A stretch of DNA of 64,000 nt from Marsupella aquatica (taxonomy: Eukaryota > Marchantiophyta): NCBI GenBank assembly GCA_973895155.1, contig OZ316892.1, positions 12,462,001 through 12,526,000 on the forward strand, read 5' to 3'. The notes beneath the pieces were generated by a model. The model did not search any database. It had not been told where the DNA came from and saw only the letters and a list, made by a program, of their open reading frames with translations. Position 1 is the stretch's first letter. Each line of letters starts with the position of its first letter. Below are positions 1 to 11,349 of this stretch, piece after piece. The position numbers were made by a program, and so were the translations under genes.

Positions 1-139
1 CACCAAGCCCCAACAGTCTACACACACTGATAATCAGTTTTAATGAGATGAAACACACTGATTATATCCCCTAAACATGCAAAGAGAGAAATGTAAGTTC
101 TATTACTTAATGCCAATCATAGTTGGGAACTATTCGTAC

Positions 140-3100
140 CTTTAGGACAAAACCAACCATCTTTGAGTAAGCAGTGATTGTGATGTCAGTCCCCTGTCGT
201 GCCACCTGCCAAAAGGTAAACAGAAGATTAAATCAGAGCGCGAAGTGTGGGTAATGTGTTCACCTATGATTTTGAGAAAAAAATGCACTCTCGTAGTGAC
301 ACCATCCATTCGACATCAAATCCTGATACAAAGTTCCTCGATCTTTCTCAACAACCACATAATGAGCTCGGAATCGGCATTGTTAGAAGAGAAATGAAGC
401 ATCTCATCTAGCAGGAGTTCTAGAGCCTATCAAAAGAAAATCACCCATCTATACCTCCGGGTCCCCAACTCTCCGCCGATGCAATAAACAAATATTTATT
501 ATTAACACATAACGGGAGTGAATACAGCTCAATCCTGCTCACCTTTGCCTTGCCGATTGGGAGGGTGAAACTAGGATCCAGGACTTCGTCAGACAAGCTG
601 AACGATTCACCATACCTTCAAGACACCAATAAACCCAAGGTACCGTTAGATTTCTATATGATAGATCTCGAATGAGCTCAGATACACGGAACGTCGAAGA
701 CATCACACGAGGAGGGTCCAGATGGTGCAATGCCATCAGAAACTACTTCCACCATTGCTACCTAAGAAAAACCAGCTCTATCTTCAAAAATAAAAAGATG
801 AAGACACTGTTACAGACATTATTTCGTTTTCCAGGAAAACAACAGGATCAGGGTCCCGAATAGCGGCCTTCATTAACCCTCGAGCATCCTCTGCATCATA
901 CGGGACCAGGACCTTGAGTCCTGGACATGAACCATACCAAGCTGCAAAACACTGCAACAAATACGGACAAGGTCAAACCGATCCTCCTCAAACATTGCAA
1001 TCTAAACAACCCAGAAAGCGTACCCACAGTTGCAGGGAATAAACAGTCCCTCCGGAAACATTAGCTACCTGAGAATGCTGAGCAGCAACACCAGCAGCAG
1101 CACCATTAGGACCTCTAAAAACGATGGGAACGGAGATTTTCCCTCCAGACATGTAATTTGTCTTTGCTGCAGAATTAATGATATGATCAATGGCCTGTAA
1201 AAATACGCTCAACATCAGTTCACACCAAAACATGATCGCAGCGCAGAAATGCTCCAAACGGATCAGATGTTAAGACAGGGTCATCACTTGGAGAGCAGAT
1301 GGCACTTGAGACAAACCTGCATTGCGAAGTTGAAAGTCATAAATTCTACTATTGGCTTCAACCCATAGAATGCAGCTCCTACGCCAAGCCCGGTAAATCC
1401 TGCCTGCAACAGTTCCAGGTTAGTTTTGACTGCTTGGACATGTTACGTGCAGAACAAGAGAAGTTGAAACATAGCCACTGTCATATGAAAGTCGACCTAC
1501 GAATAACTTGCTTTTCCAAGATCTTCTCTAGTCGAACATTTTATTTGGAAACTGCTCTCACGTAACTGGCCCATTCGGTCATACCTCAGTGATTGGAGTA
1601 TCAAGAACTCTGTCAGGACCAAACTTCTGTAGAAGTCCTTTCGTAATCTGAAAAGGACATACACGACAATTAAGGATGATAAAGCGAACAGAGCTCTTTA
1701 TACAAAATGCTGACAGCAACGCCACTTCTATTGCAACAACAGATGCATATAGCTTATGACCTTTCGAAAACGACTTCAGCACTAAAGACGAAGCTTCATT
1801 ACAAAAGTACCTTATACGCCCCTTGGTACTCTCCAACCTATGCAAAAACGGTTGACATTAGCCTCTTAGTACACATAATAAAGTCACAAAACAAAGTCGT
1901 TCAAGTAGGAAGGCAATCTAAGTCCCTATGTCAGACCCAGCTATTTTTCTCAAAAACTAAAGAAACTCTTGATAAACTCTAATTTAGAGAGATCCGTCAG
2001 TTGAAAAGGTCCACCCACCCCTACCATAACAAAAATTTCTTTGTTTTCAATTTGTCAAACTTTGTCAAAGCTTGTATGATGACATCAGAATTCTCTTTTG
2101 ACCATAATATTCATAAGGATTCTCCTGAAATTCTACTGGGCTAAAATGAGATTTTCACTAGAATTCTTGTAGCTGGACAGAAAAAGATGATGTAAGTTCT
2201 GCACTTAGCTGGGACGGAAGTAATATGAAACTGGACATACAGATCAGAAGAGATGACTTGAGATACTGTGTCATACTTGTATTGCAACAAAGATCTTATC
2301 CATAGATATAATCTTATACTCTTCGTAGGCCAGCTGTTTTTGCGTTCGCATGTAACTATAGTCTTTGCAAGTCCCTAACCGGTGGATAAATTGAAAACAC
2401 AACTATCACGAGGATGCTATCTATGTGTCTAAGAGCTTTTATTTTTTAGAAACATACTCAGCGCACGGTAATCTTATAACTCTTTGCTGAGACTAACATA
2501 CTCATTGTAACCATAAGAACACATATCCAATAGTCTTAAACCAATAAACACCCACATAGAAAAAGACCAGATCAAGAGCATTCTTGTACCTCTTCTCCAA
2601 TAATGAAGACTTTGCTGTCTGCAGACATTTCTTCCTCAATGGCAGAATTTAGGGCATCGCGCACATTCATCTGTTCGAAGAACAAAAGCTCGTCAATTCC
2701 TCACCAAGTGTGCTTCAGTCAGCAGGTTCAAATCACAATTAGCGAACATTGCAGCATTTCGAAAACCAAATCCGCCATCCAATATCTATATTTTTACGGT
2801 GATGCCCCCACAAGACAGTAATAAACTGCTACATAAGATCAGTCTGGTGAGTCGGTGTAGAACGTTTACACCTTCCAAGCGAAATCAGTATAGAGGGCAG
2901 TTTCTAAGGACCTGAAATTTACTAAAAAGTCGATCCTCAGTAGGTAACTTAGTCGGAAACATCTAAAGATTTGTTTTTCTACTTCGACCACGGTGACCTA
3001 GATTGAGGAGTCCCTGACACGCCTCACAACTGGAATAGCAGAACTCGACCGCTGGACAATCTAATATAATACATGAATTGAATTGTCCGCTTCATGCTCT

Positions 3101-3875
3101 CTCCGACGACATGCAGGTCAGTGCATGCCCCCACTAAACTTGTCAGGTTCCACTAAAATCCCGCCTCTACGAGCCAGTGAGAAAGAATTGCCCACATGTT
3201 CAATTACCTAGAGACCTCGCGAAATAGAAAACTGATCGTAGTCCTTCCAGACAAACACTGAAGGATGAGTGTCCTATCCCGTGGGAATCTACTCGATGCG
3301 GGTTCGTACCTCTCCTGACCTAGGAGAAGTAGCTTTGGGCTTGGATTTGGAATTGGGCTCTGAAGGAGCGTGGCTTCGCTCTTCTGAGCAAGAAGGATCA
3401 GATGCTTTGGACTTGGGCTTTCCGAAGTCCAGTTTAAAACAGGTAGATACAATCTGCGGCTGCAAATCAAGATGAGTGAGGAACAGCAAGCAATAAATTT
3501 CTGTTTACCTCTTAGACTTCCTTTTCGGATATTAATTACAAACCTTCGGCCACTATTTCGCTGATAGTCTAAATGTTTGACAACTAACCAACCCACCACC
3601 GCATCCGACGGTTAAGTCATCACGAATTCTTATGGATCGGTACTTAAACGGAAATCGTAAGATCAGAGGTTCAATTCTTAGCCTGAACACTTCTTAGCCG
3701 CTCGAATCACATCGTTTTCCCTATCCTGGGAAATAATTAGCAATGCTCTAATTCACTGAGGCCTCGTTCGTGTGTTAAGGCCTGAATCCCCGTCTCCACC
3801 CACCTCGGAAGCATATCTTCTGCTACCAGTCGACCACGATGCAGCAGCGGATTGCTCCAGCCCATTGCCGGATTT
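140..3875 (-). CDS. PDHB: Pyruvate dehydrogenase E1 component subunit beta, mitochondrial (partial, C-terminus off left edge)
   Basis: This is the beta subunit of the thiamine-diphosphate-dependent E1 enzyme of the mitochondrial pyruvate dehydrogenase complex, which decarboxylates pyruvate and passes the acetyl group to E2. Visible exons in coding order: 3875-3804, 2670-2590, 1837-1811 (27 bp), 1647-1585, 1403-1317, 1194-1069, 951-818, 615-543, 205-140. They join in frame into 243 residues. The transit-peptide end SRRYASE runs straight into [10 protein letters not shown], then [57 protein letters not shown] and FTLPIGKAK, all hallmarks of E1-beta. Plant E1-beta is about 360 residues, so roughly 115 C-terminal residues lie left of the window. 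The initiator methionine is not resolved: the frame of the first listed exon stays open only to about 3935 without an ATG, so a further 5' exon is needed. The 951-818 exon uses a weak donor (AT|GTCTGT). Confidence 0.93.
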
Positions 3876-5620
3876 CTGCACGGAAACCGACTCAGATGTC
3901 ACGTCACAACTCGTTCTCTCTGGGGCAAAGTACAATCATGCAACTCAATAGCCAGCCACCCACAGCCATGCGAAGTACAAAACAACCAAAATAGATCTAT
4001 CGTTGCACTTCCGAACCCAACCAAGCGGGCAAACCAATCAAACACTAAAATCTAAACCAGCCTTGAAACATCCTAATCAAAGATTTGCGCCCCGCCCCCC
4101 GAGTATCCATCGCCTTGCAAGCAGGAACAACAACAGCCCCACTCCGTAACCCTTCACCACCGCCCGTATCTGCTACACCAAACTCAGTGAATGAAACCAT
4201 CCCAACCAGTTTTAAAAACCCTCTTCCCTCTTTCTTCCGCCCAGAGGCAGCCAAAACACCGACTCCAGTCCAGAAAAAACGCCAGCAAATTCGAAACAAA
4301 AGAACGAAAATGCGACCGACAGAAAGCCAAGCGAACAGAGGAAGGTGAGCAGCCAAACCAGAAATTGGAATAAAGTCGACCGCGTTTCGGCAGATCGCCT
4401 GCCCAGTGCCCTCAGCATCTCGGCACACTTTGCAAGATAGACAAATTGGCCCCGAACGAAAACGCAATGCACGTCCACACACGCACAGAGAGCTTCGAGA
4501 CTGGCTGGCGCTCCTTGCAACAATCTCGCAGCCAACAGCAGACGCACTCTCGCTCCGCGCTTTTGATCTCCAAGCTCACCAAGCTCTCACCAAGCTCACC
4601 AAGCTCCCCGTCTCTGCGAGTCTTTCCCTGCGTGGGCGAGCTATCGGCAGAAACGCGAGGCGAAAGAATAATTGGAAGAGTGGCACGATGCAGGCAGAGG
4701 AGAGGGAGGTTGGCGAGTGACACCATCGCCCCTGCCAACTGCGCCAGGACCAGGGCCAGGGCCTGGGGCCACGATCTGCGTCGGCCGTCGGTGGCCACTC
4801 GGGGGCCAGGAGTCGCAGAACCGACACTTGCCGGTCTTCCGGAAGTTCTTTGCCCCATCCACGCCAAGTGCCGGTACTTCGAGAAATCAGTGGCCCGGGG
4901 AATGATGAAATGTCCAATTTTACTCTTTTCCTCTCTTTTTGTCCCCTTCCTTGGGTTGTTTTGCTTTTTTCCCCTCTTTTCATCCCTTTTCAATGGGTTG
5001 TTTTGCCTTTGGTATCATGTCTCCGGGTTAGGTGTTTTTTGCCTTTGTGCAATCTTATTTATTTATTTATTTATTTTACTTTCTGCAACGGTCAAGGGTG
5101 TTTTCTCAGAATAATTTGTAAATACTTTGTCACTAAAGATGTTGTAATTGACAATATTGTCACTTTTTTTTTGTATTTATAAAAGTACCACAGCTTTTGT
5201 ATATGGATGACAAGTTTACCAAGGTAACAGGGGAACTATATACTAAAACTGTGGCATATATGTAAAATACAAATAAAACAATGGCAGTATATTGTAAATT
5301 CAAACATCTTTAGTGGCAATGTATTTAAAAGCTGTTCCCCGAAAAAAAAATTGATGGATATGAAAATGCTTGTCGGCACACTCATGACTAGGGTGTTTCA
5401 AATACAATTAGTTCGTGGACCCCCACCTGGTTTGATTGAGATTGAAAAGTAGATAGTTATTGATATAAACAAATGTGTTAAAAAGTAGATAATTATTGAT
5501 ATAGATAAATTAATGTGTTAGACAATGGGTATCTTTATTGGGACTAGTCAATTTGTTTTTGCATGATACACCATAGTGTTCTGAAAAATAAAATTTTGTA
5601 CTACATCATGGAAACAACTG
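3876..5620. other. PDHB 5' flank and spacer, no resolved gene
   Basis: This stretch should contain the missing first coding exon, the 5' UTR and the promoter of the minus-strand PDHB gene. 4080-4900 is relatively GC-rich and has overlapping open frames on both strands, none of which I recognise. One minus-strand frame near 4720-4590 begins MVSLANLPLLCLHRATL, a basic and hydrophobic start that could be a mitochondrial presequence, and a GTGAGC donor follows. Its phase does not fit the downstream exon as modelled. From 4920 the sequence becomes AT-rich, with a TTTA microsatellite at 5055-5077 and a degenerate 37-bp tandem duplication at about 5441-5520. Confidence 0.5.
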
Positions 5621-6203
5621 TCACATTGCGTTGAATTTTTGCTTGGATGTAGTGGGTTCTTCCGTTGTTGTTTGGGCAAGGACATTCGATAGCAGCCCCT
5701 GGTCGCTGCTCCTCCTCAGTCTGTCGATTAGGGACTGAGATTGCTGATGTGTCAGCCCTACCAGCATATCAAGTGTCATCTTGAAATCATGTCTCAATCT
5801 GGTCAGTTGCTCTAGACGAGCTCCCTTTGTGACTTGGATGTATTCACGCATCCTGTCCTTGTAAGTGAGCTGGTCTTCCTCGAAAGGAATTGCCATGTAC
5901 CTAAGAATCTCCTTCATGACACCTGCATTTGTTTTCAACACGGAGTTAGTGCTTAATGTGCGCATGAGATGGTCTAATTCATTTGTTTTGGGTTTTCTCT
6001 TTGTGCTTACTAGTTGCTGGCTTATCTCGGTAATGGTCGTAGAAGTCGGCCTTGAACACTTTCCTCTCTTTGATCATTTTTGACAGTTTTCTCCTATCGA
6101 TCCCGTTTAGCATCTCAATTGTCTCGATTCCGAGACCGTTGCCGAAAGAAATTTGTTTAGCCGTGACCTCCAAGTTCTCAGTCCTGAAGTCATCTGACGG
6201 CAA
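5621..6203 (-). pseudogene. Unrecognised ORF in two frames, probable frameshifted gene remnant
   Basis: Two consecutive minus-strand open frames, 6203-5979 (74 aa) and 5965-5621 (114 aa), look like parts of one protein. The first contains LGIETIEMLNGIDRR and ends in a lysine-rich stretch before a stop. The second frame is open across the junction (reading KTNELDHLMRTL) and goes on with a charged helical segment (RLRHDFKMTLDMLVGL) to a stop at 5621. A single-base shift near 5990, in a run of A and C, would join them into about 190 residues. An intron is less likely because no good GT/AG pair sits at the junction. I do not recognise the family, and no function is proposed. It could be a decayed transposon-associated gene. 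Confidence 0.35.
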
Positions 6204-9200
6204 CTCGCCAGAATCTTACTAGCTTTCCTGCTCAATAATGTGCATCCAGGCAAATTAATACTATCACAAAGCTATCTAGACCAAGGTACAATTTATAAGT
6301 GAGTACACAGTATGTTAGACCACAAACGATTGCTCTTGAGAGCCGCTCTCGAACACAGATTGATTAATTTAGTCTTGTACTCACCGCTCTACTGCGAAGA
6401 GGCCGCCTGGTTCGTGGCCGTAGCGAGGCCAGATTTGTGGAAACGAGAAGTCCTTCGTGGGGATGTAGTTTCGCTTCCAGCGGCTGGCAGGGCAGATAAT
6501 CTGAATCGTTGACCTTTTTCAACTGGATGTGTGAAAACACATTGAGGTTTGATCAGAAAGAACAACTCATCTTCCCAACAATTGATTGCACGAGACGCCG
6601 TATTGTAAGCATTCAGTCAGCTGGTTCAATTCCTCTTTAAAGGAATGGAGCCCTGTTCAATGAACATGGCACTTCCAACAGCCACTGCAGAGTCGTCTCA
6701 AGAATTCTTCTTTGGATTCATTCTACATTGGGAAAACCCTCCATGTTAGTGTTGGATGGATCATGCACGCTTCAGAATTGGTCTTGCATATCTTGTGAGG
6801 GTTTGAAACTTGTTGATCCTTGGCACATTTGAAAGTTTTGGTTGGTCAACGATTGATCAGTCGGTAAGCGGTCTTTCCTCAATGCCTGCTTCCAGAATGC
6901 AATGTATACACTATACGGTAGGTGGACTTGCAGATTGCCGAGAGAGAGAGAGATCGATGGCAAAAGAATCTTCGATCCTGGAAGCAGAACACAAGAAAAA
7001 GAAGAGCAGCATTGAATGATTGATTGAAGGCAATAGGAACGACACACAGCAGGTTACCCAAAGCAAGAACAAGGGAACAGCAGGAGAAAGCAAAATTGCG
7101 AACAATTTATAAGGACCAGGATGGAAACGAAATGAAGAATCTGACTTACCCTACAACAGGAGGAGTTACTAGTTCATCAAGATGTTATTCATTTAGTCTA
7201 TTTAATTCATTACTTAATTACTATTGGTTATTTATTGGGGAATTGAACCATAAAGAGGGTGGGCAGTCGGTTATTCGGGGTTAAAAAAACGGTTACGAGT
7301 CTATGACTACTTCAACATTCTGTTACCTAGAGTAAATAAAACGGTTACTTTTAAAACAGTTTTATATCAAGTTTTACGGCATGGCGTCCTTGATTTTACC
7401 AAAATCATTTCACAAACATGAATGTTGAAGCAAATTTTATTTTGTAATCCAATATATACCTGTTTGTGGCGCATCTCAATGATGTGGCGCGCTGTGGTGC
7501 CAGGAAGTTTGGAAGGGACCTCTAGTGGGGTCCGTAATGAATTTTTGCTCACCTTGTGATTTTCACACACTGCCGCGACCACTCTCAAATCTGAGAGCCT
7601 AAAAATATCACTGCCCGGCTATACCCAGTTTCAGTGCACCCAAGTGCGTCGCATGCTAATACTAGGGCCTTAATACATTTAAAGGCTTAGGAGATTTCTA
7701 ATTTCACTGATTTCTTTAGTAAAAAGATGATCCAAATCTTAAGTAGCATCCTTATCCATAGATGCCGTGAAAACCACAAAGAGAAAATCAGGAAGAACAT
7801 ACAAATGCATAATGTAAAATACTCTATTCATAGGCATTGTTAGTCTTTGAGAATTAGGTTGGTAATACCCTGGGTGCAACAAACTTATGCAACTACTACT
7901 TCTTGGTGGGTTTTGGGGTTCTTGTGTGGTAAGGGAAGTACTTATAACTGGTGGTAAGTGAGTTTAGGGCCAACCGCAATTGTCATGGCCAAGAGTCAAA
8001 GAACTGACCTTCGGGATCCTGTCTCCCCGTCGGGCCATCAGGTGCTTTTTGTTCTTTGGCAGTGTGATATGTGAAATTGAATGTCAAAGTTTACTAATAA
8101 AAAAACTTTGGAAAGTTGGAAGAATGTGAATGAGTGACAATGTAAAGGGTGTCACCATGCATGAAGATTGTATGGTTCATGAGCTTGGTCCATCTTGGCT
8201 CCAGATCCAGTTGACACCACATGTTTCGGCCCCCAAATGAGGGTTTAGCCAAAATTTTAGGGAACAACATGGCCCACAATGCCTTTAACCAGACTGTATA
8301 CACTTGAGTGAGTTTTGGGAAAAAGTAGAATCCCATGGATTAAGGTCATGCAAGAGTGTGAAAGGAGAAGGCCATTTGCGTGTTAGATTTGCCTAGATTT
8401 ATGGGTCATTGAATAATTCACTCCTCTAAGCAAGGTATGTCAGTTACTATAATACCAAATCCAGCTTTTTTTGTAGCATTGTCGATTTATAAAGAGGTTT
8501 GGGCAGGAATGATCAAAGGCCATTCGATCTTCTGGCATTTTTTCTAAACCGTTTGATCACAAAATCGACCACCTCTATGCACCCTCCTGCTTTGCTAAGG
8601 AGGACAGATTCTCCCACGGAAAGGTGAGGATAGTATTTCACCTCGGTCCTGGAGAGGACCATACCATCAATACTAGCTTGCCTTCCCATGCCCTTGATCA
8701 TCCTGTTGCCTCAACAACTGTGCAACAAGTACAATCCTCCTTTCCTTATTCCTTTGCCCGGCTATTTGTTTTCATTCTGTTTTCTTCTAAAGATTGGTAA
8801 CAAGTATAATCCTTCTTCCCTTATTCATTTGCCCAAGCGTTTGTTCTCTCTCTATTTGTTTTAAGGATTAATTTTATTCTTTTAAAGGAAAGACACATGG
8901 GGAAACTCTCCAACAACACAAGGCAACCAACATTCTTTTTCTAGATCCTTTTTTCTAGCATCCCTGACACCTTCTTCTCTTTCTCTTTCTTTTTTTTTAG
9001 AAGAATGAACACATGGCAAAGTTTCCACCAACAAAAGGTGCAACCCAAACCTCTTCTTTTTTAGAGGGGTGAGGGGTTTGTGTTTTCTTGGGAAGGTAGG
9101 CTTTTTTTCTAATGGTCTAAAATTGTTTTCATCTTATAAACATAGTGTGTTTAGGGTTGGTTATTGTCTATTCACCCTAGCCCCTCCCACATTGCATTTA

Positions 9201-10105
9201 TTTTGGAGGGGTGGGGGATTGAATTTCATGGCAAATCATCCACCATCCTCTCACTTTGCATTGCATTGGCCCACCATTCAATTGGTTCTCCCATATTTTT
9301 ACATTTCTATTTGGGTCATTCATTTTATGTCTCCCTCCTCTGCCCCCAATGGGTTGTTTTCCTTCCCTATTCATCAAACTTCTGCCCTCCAGTGCCTGAT
9401 TGGGTTGAACCTTTGGGCTCTCCCCCTGAGGCAATATGTTGTCCCCAGATTGTATTTTGGGCTCCGCCCCCCCTTCCTTTTTGAAAGAAAAACAAAAAAC
9501 AAACTTCTGCCCTTGCCACAGTCTACATATATTTTGCCAGTTTTCTCCCATCTTCTTCATTGCCAACGTGGACCCCAAAAGCAAGATTTATATCATTATA
9601 ACAACAGTTTCAATTGACAACACTTCCATGCAACACCACTTTTGCTCGAAAATTGTTATTCTCAACAAGTTCTTGGTTTGACGGTACTTTTAAAGTTACT
9701 ATTCAACTACAATCTTCTTGCCACCACAACTCTCTTGAAAACACTTCCGCTTTGAAACCACTTTCACTCAACAACACTTCCTCTCAATAGCATTGACCCA
9801 AAGGCAACGACAACTTTGTGCAAGGCATCGGTATAATTGAGTCTTACCTAATGGTTGTTAGCGGTATTGAGCCTCACCTTAACATTGCTGCCTCACCCTC
9901 AGCCCACATCTAAACTTGCCTTTGTATTTTGGCCTTGCCCCGACATCTTTGCCTCAACCCAACATCTTTGCCTCGCCTCAACGTCTTATGTGCAACGCAA
10001 GTTCATTGGGCTAGTGTTATAGAAATGCTCTAAAAAACACAAAGCCAAAATCGCAAAAGTCTTTAGGTATATAGTAAAGTTCTGTTTACAGGGCATTGTG
10101 TCCCC
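6204..10105. other. Gene-poor spacer
   Basis: No recognisable gene. Short minus-strand open frames at 8336-8094 (80 aa) and 8701-8513 (62 aa) have reasonable amino-acid composition but no motif I know. They could be fragments of a decayed gene or retroelement. A GA microsatellite lies near 6941. The block at about 9540-10010 is rich in CAACAAC, CACTTTC and TTGCCTCACC phrases and resembles blocks near 32.6-32.85 kb and 36.1-36.7 kb in style. Confidence 0.45.
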
Positions 10106-10408
10106 CAAACTGTTAGGAATTGACTCTAGTTCCCGACATAGTTAGCTTGGCCTTACTAGGGTTAGTTAACCCTAGATTACATTAGGATAAGATCCGCTTC
10201 GTTTAGGCCCACTCATCTTGGCCCCCTTGGGGGGTATAGGCTGGAGGGAGAACACTCTCTCCCTCATTCTTCACATGTACTCTCATTTGCTATGGAGCCT
10301 TCAGGAGTTTCTCCACTCGGGGTGTCTCGTCGGTGTAGCGTCTGAATGAGTCTCTCTCATGTTTCCGCATTGCTGTCTAGTCTGGAGCCGACGGTTTCTT
10401 ACACAAAC
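10106..10408 (+). mobile_element. Solo LTR, copy 1 (293 bp) with 5-bp target-site duplication
   Basis: An LTR-like unit at 10111-10403 begins TGTTAGGAATTGAC and ends GGTTTCTTACA, so it has the TG...CA ends of retrotransposon LTRs. It is flanked on both sides by CAAAC (10106-10110 and 10404-10408), a perfect 5-bp target-site duplication. The downstream flank shows no primer-binding site or coding region, so only one LTR remains. A closely similar copy of exactly the same length lies in reverse orientation at 28823-29115. Both copies carry the internal CCCCTTGGGGGGTATAGG block and a TCTCCCTCATTCTTCACATG block. Such solo LTRs arise by recombination between the two LTRs of an element; a non-autonomous miniature element is an alternative source. 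Confidence 0.88.
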
Positions 10409-11349
10409 AAGGTGTCACACCATTCTAGGTAGTGTTAGAGTGTATCGTACTATCTAGATCCGTATGTTTGGTATGTGTGCTATATGAGCCGATAAGGTTC
10501 CGTTAGGTTTGTGTGAGAGGGTACTTCTCTCTTGTTAGGCATTGAAAGGTTATCTTTCAATGTTGAGCCTTGGAGAGGGGAGCTTGTGTGGTGGCTATGG
10601 TGGCTGAGAGCTCTCTCTATGTAGCATGGATTCCTTGAGTGCAAGGTGCATTGGCTTGACATACATGTGTGATCGGATCGGTGCGGGATCGATGGGGTAT
10701 TGTTGACCAGGATCGTTGTGCCGATTGTTGAGAAGATTATTGTGGGTTTTGGGTATGTGTGGACATGAGTTCCACTTGTATTCCATTCTCTTGTGTTTGT
10801 GATGTGGCAGTGTGACTATGTCTGGATGTATGTGACAAACGATGTATGTTGTGTAGCGATGTGTATGCGCACGACATGTTAAATGATGTTGTGTTTGAGT
10901 TAAAAGTATTTTTTCTTATAGAGACAAAAAAATTCCAGTTTTGAACACATCGCCATGGTGTTGTGTAGGGGGGAAGAAAGTAGTATGTCTAGGGGCAAGG
11001 GACAGAGTTGGACCTTGAAATGATGAAGGGCCAATTTCACAAAAAAGCAACAAGATTGACCCCCACTTGTGGCTAATTGTGATGCTTTTGCACATGAATA
11101 CCCATGGAAGCAGCTACTAGTGCTTTGAAATGCCTCCTGGCTATGGCAAACAATGGCAATTCAAAAGTGCCATAGAGTAATACTTATACAATTGCAATAA
11201 TAGCTTGCACTTGAAAATCATGGAAGGAAACATCATAGCTATGAAAAGCCTCCTGGCAATGGCAAACACTGGCAATTCCCATATTAGGCATCTGGACCAC
11301 CTACCTTCGATTCACGTATCCTCCATTTCTACAGCTTCTTAATTTTAAC
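10409..11349. other. Spacer with a degenerate local duplication
   Basis: No gene recognised. A roughly 115-bp degenerate duplication is visible: GCCTCCTGGCTATGGCAAAC near 11129 recurs as GCCTCCTGGCAATGGCAAAC near 11247, just before the 94-bp array starts. The rest is unique-looking AT-rich sequence. Confidence 0.4.

Noticed and set aside
4045-5114. Several overlapping open frames on both strands, up to 222 residues
   Set aside because: GC-rich DNA with few stops in any frame; none shows family motifs and they contradict one another. One may include the missing PDHB first exon but this could not be shown.
9069-9681. Plus-strand frames of 182, 106 and 81 residues
   Set aside because: Overlapping frames rich in His, Pro and Leu over simple-sequence-like DNA, with a minus-strand frame over the same bases. 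No protein family recognised.
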